Assembly: GCF_026343335.1 (NCBI RefSeq) | Contig: NZ_JAPELX010000001.1 | Location: forward strand, 7,254,001-7,318,000 | Source of the DNA: Streptomyces sp. NBC_00078 | GTDB lineage: Bacteria; Actinomycetota; Actinomycetes; Streptomycetales; Streptomycetaceae | Length of the DNA: 64,000 bases | Direction of reading: 5' to 3' | Shown: one piece after another, positions 61,410 to 64,000 of the stretch | Position numbering within the stretch: position 1 is the stretch's first letter | How the letters are laid out: every line of letters begins with the position of its first letter | Translations under genes and position numbers: made by a program | The notes under the pieces: model-generated | The model's input: only the letters and a program-made list of their open reading frames with translations | The model's database searches: none | Told to the model about the DNA's origin: nothing

Positions 61410-61434
61410 GGCAGCAGCCATGGGCATTGCTGCC
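61410..61434. terminator. Hairpin downstream of treY
   Basis: GGCAGCAGCC (61410-61419) pairs with GGCATTGCTGCC (61423-61434) apart from a two-base bulge. It lies about 90-115 bases past the treY stop on its transcript. Confidence 0.5.
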
Positions 61435-61523
61435 GGCCCGGGCGCGGACACCGGCACTCACCGCTGATGCGGCGCACGCCCGGTGACCGCCGGACAGCCC
61501 TCCATGCCGCCTCAAGGGCGGGG

Positions 61524-63878
61524 CTACGCTGAAGCGACCCGTTCCAGCAGCACCACCGGCAGCCGTTCGAAAAGGTCCTCCATGCGCGTGTGCCCCGTGA
61601 ACTCCCGCTCCGGAGACAGCACATCGGACCAGCGCCCGGGCGGCAGCGGAAGGCGCGTGTCCCGCCAGCCGCCCGCCTCCGCCAGCCGCAGCGACAGCCG
61701 TGTCACCGCAGTGACGACCTCTGCGGACCGTACGAACGCCGCACAGTGGGCGGCCGCCGGGCCCTCGGCGGTCAGCGGCGCGTACGTCGCCGCGTCCCCG
61801 AAGGCGGCGGGCCGCCGCGCGCGAAGCCGGAGCGCCGCCGCTGTCACCGCGTTCTTGTCGCCGGGGTCCTCGGGCGGGAACCGCACCGTCCGCCGGTTGT
61901 CCGGGTCCACCAGCGCCAGGTACTCGCCCTCGGTGCCCTGGTAGACGTCGGGCACGCCCGGCATCGTCAGGTGGACCAGGGCGGTACCCAGCAGGTTCGC
62001 CCGGATGTGCGCCTCCAGCTCACTCCTCAGGGCGGCCACGTGCTCGCCCGGCGCCCCGCAGGGACCCGCCGCGACGAACGCCGCCACCGCCTCCTCGTAG
62101 GCGGGCTCCTGCTCCGTCCAGCTCGTGAACAGACCCGCCTCGCGGACATGTTTCAACAGGGCCTGCTGCACGCGCTCCTCGGTTGCCGCACCGAGCCCGA
62201 ACACCGTCTGCCAGGCCGCCCACGCCAGCTGTGCGTCCGGCACGCCCTCGCCCGCGCGCGTCACCTCCGCCAGTACGTCCGCCCAGCGCTGCGGGCACTC
62301 GGTGAGCACGGCCAGCGCCGCCCGTACGTCGGCGCTGCGCTTGGTGTCGTGCGTCGACACCGCGGTCCCGGTCGCCGGCCAGTCGCGCTGCACGCGCGCG
62401 CAGTAGGCGTGAAAGTCGTCCGGGGACACCGCCGGGCTCCCCGGGTTGCCGCCCACCTCGGTCGCCGACAGCAGCGGCACATGGCGGTAGAACGCCGTGT
62501 CCTCGACGGACTTGGCGCGCAGCGCCGACGCGGTCTGCGCGAACCGGGCCCGGAACTCCAGCAGGCCGGGCCCGTCACCGGCCCGCCCCAGCACCAGGTC
62601 GCGCACCACGTCCACCGCACCCGCCTCCTCCGGCACGACGAAGGCGAGCCGGGCCTCGGCCGCGGCCTCCTCTGTGACCACGGAGGCGGCGTCCGCGGAG
62701 GCGTAGGGCCGGTAGACGTCCAGGCGGACCAGCAGCTCCTGCAGCGCCGTGCGCAGCGCCCAGGGAGCGCGGTCGCGCAGCGCGGGGTCCGGTGCGGCGG
62801 CGCACAGTCTGCTCGTCACCCGGGTCAGCCGTTCGACCTCGGTGGCCAGCTCGTGCGTGAGCACCTTGTACGCCGCCCGCCGTACCGTCGCCGCCCAGTC
62901 GCCGCCCCGGTCCGTCTGCGGGGCCGCGAACCGCCGGTACTGTCCGAGGAGTTCACCGAATCCCGCCGGGTCGGTGAAAAGCCCGTCGATGTGCCGCAGC
63001 GCGTCGTAGCCAGTGGTGCCCGCGACAGGCCACGAGGCCGGCAGGGGCTCGCCGTCCGAAAGAATCTTCTCCACGACCGTCCAGCGGCCGCCCGTCGCCT
63101 CGTGCAGCCGCCTCAGGTACGCGTCCGGGTCGGCGAGCCCGTCGGGATGGTCGACGCGCAGCCCGTCGATTACGCCCTCGTGCAGCAGCCGAAGCACCTT
63201 CGCGTGTGTCGCCTCGAACACCTCCGGGTCCTCGACGCGCACCCCGATCAGCTCCGAGATGCTGAAGAAACGCCGGTAGTTGAGCTCGGTGCGGGCCAGC
63301 CGCCACCACACCGGGCGGTACCACTGCGCGTCCAGGAGCTGCGGCAGCGGCAGCCCCCTGGTGCCCTCGCGCAACGGGAACACATGGTCGTGGTAGCGCA
63401 GCACGTCACCGTCGACGCGCAGGTCGGCCATCACCGAGCCGAGCGGCCCCCCGAGCACCGGCAGCAGCACCTGGCCGCCCTGCGCCTCCCAGTCGACGTC
63501 GAACCAGCGCGCGTACGGCGACTTGGGGCCCTCCCGCAGCACCTCCCACAGGGCGTGGTTGTGGCGCGGGGCCATCGCCATGTGGTTGGGCACGATGTCC
63601 ACCACCAGGCCCAGACCGTGCTCCCGCGCGGTGTGGGCCAGCGCGCGCAGCTCCTCCTCGCCGCCCAGTTCCTCGCGTACGCGCGCGTGGTCCACGACGT
63701 CGTAGCCGTGCAGCGAGCCGGGCACGGCCTCCAGCACCGGCGACAGATGCAGATGTGAGACGCCGAGCGACGCCAGGTACGGCACGGCGGCCGCAGCGGC
63801 CGCGAACGGGAACGCGGGCTGCAGCTGCAGCCGGTAGGTGGCGGTGGGCACCACGGGGTCGACTCGCTCAGGTGTCAT
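61524..63878 (-). CDS. treY: Malto-oligosyltrehalose synthase
   Basis: 784 residues, full length. GH13 barrel with TYRLQLQPAFPFAAAAAAVPYL, LGVSHLHLSPVLEAVPGS, HGLGLVVDIVPNHM (first Asp), VIDGLRVDHPDGLADP (nucleophile Asp region), WTVVEKILSDGE (Glu), and VSTHDTKRSADVRAAL (third Asp). Converts the reducing end of maltodextrins to a trehalose unit, the step before TreZ (55620). The two enzymes act in sequence but are separated here by four other genes. ATG 63878. Confidence 0.95.
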   Translation of the reverse strand: MTPERVDPVVPTATYRLQLQPAFPFAAAAAAVPYLASLGVSHLHLSPVLEAVPGSLHGYDVVDHARVREELGGEEELRALAHTAREHGLGLVVDIVPNHMAMAPRHNHALWEVLREGPKSPYARWFDVDWEAQGGQVLLPVLGGPLGSVMADLRVDGDVLRYHDHVFPLREGTRGLPLPQLLDAQWYRPVWWRLARTELNYRRFFSISELIGVRVEDPEVFEATHAKVLRLLHEGVIDGLRVDHPDGLADPDAYLRRLHEATGGRWTVVEKILSDGEPLPASWPVAGTTGYDALRHIDGLFTDPAGFGELLGQYRRFAAPQTDRGGDWAATVRRAAYKVLTHELATEVERLTRVTSRLCAAAPDPALRDRAPWALRTALQELLVRLDVYRPYASADAASVVTEEAAAEARLAFVVPEEAGAVDVVRDLVLGRAGDGPGLLEFRARFAQTASALRAKSVEDTAFYRHVPLLSATEVGGNPGSPAVSPDDFHAYCARVQRDWPATGTAVSTHDTKRSADVRAALAVLTECPQRWADVLAEVTRAGEGVPDAQLAWAAWQTVFGLGAATEERVQQALLKHVREAGLFTSWTEQEPAYEEAVAAFVAAGPCGAPGEHVAALRSELEAHIRANLLGTALVHLTMPGVPDVYQGTEGEYLALVDPDNRRTVRFPPEDPGDKNAVTAAALRLRARRPAAFGDAATYAPLTAEGPAAAHCAAFVRSAEVVTAVTRLSLRLAEAGGWRDTRLPLPPGRWSDVLSPEREFTGHTRMEDLFERLPVVLLERVASA

Positions 63879-64000
63879 GCAAGCCTACGTACCCGTCCTG
63901 CCGCACTTCGTGTCATCGTCCCCTCGACGAGTGCACGCGCGCGTGCCCGGCATCGAGTGACGGGGATCACGGGGCGCACGTACAAGGACGTCATCGCACC

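Noticed and set aside
1..64000. tRNA, rRNA, CRISPR array or transposase
   Set aside because: No clover-leaf sequence, repeated spacer array or transposase motif was seen on either strand.

Overview
The window looks like a Streptomyces chromosome. GC content is very high, with third-position GC bias in every frame I accepted. Start codons include many GTG and some TTG, and genes often overlap by 4 nt. It carries lineage markers: two cvnA-B-C-D conservons, a full-length two-domain geosmin synthase, an AfsA/ArpA-type gamma-butyrolactone pair, a subtilisin inhibitor (SSI) and treY/treZ. I found no rRNA, tRNA, CRISPR array or intact insertion sequence.

Layout. 1-3041: start of a response regulator, then a membrane flavocytochrome reductase, a two-domain FMN-binding protein and an ApbE flavin transferase, which together form an extracytoplasmic flavin electron-transfer operon. 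3362-11799: an OpuC-type compatible-solute ABC importer. Its ATPase and two permeases form one operon; the likely binding lipoprotein lies about 5 kb away, beyond a conservon on the opposite strand. 11901-15658: a second conservon. 15820-16827: a sugar-type binding lipoprotein. 17150-18408: decayed MFS and Lrp genes. 18452-21796: DUF6114/DUF6230 membrane and surface proteins, a small secreted protein and an AA10 lytic polysaccharide monooxygenase. 22083-24903: AfsA-like synthase, ArpA-like receptor and a DUF89 phosphatase. 24927-25300: scar of a cytochrome P450.

25548-49377 is the most interesting block. On the plus strand are a GAP1-like protein and a vWA/PP2C/Ser-Thr kinase triad (TerY-P type). 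Facing it is a ten-gene minus-strand operon encoding a small protein, a TPR protein, a 1908-residue CHAT-protease/TPR protein, a small possible J-like protein, GrpE-like, two Hsp70-like proteins, a two-TM coiled-coil protein, a single-TM protein with an Asp in its membrane helix (MotA/MotB- or ZorA/ZorB-like in layout), and a fibronectin-type-III-like protein. I read it as a chaperone-, phosphorylation- and protease-linked conflict or stress system; that function is inferred.

49668-64000: geosmin synthase, a PDZ membrane protein, a broken LysE exporter, an M24 peptidase, an APH-fold protein and treZ. These are followed by a DUF1707-FHA protein, two M14 carboxypeptidase-like genes flanking an SSI gene, and treY. 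TreY and TreZ together turn maltodextrin ends into trehalose. Four pseudogenes (MFS, Lrp, P450, LysE) suggest an accessory, decaying neighbourhood mixed with conserved genes.
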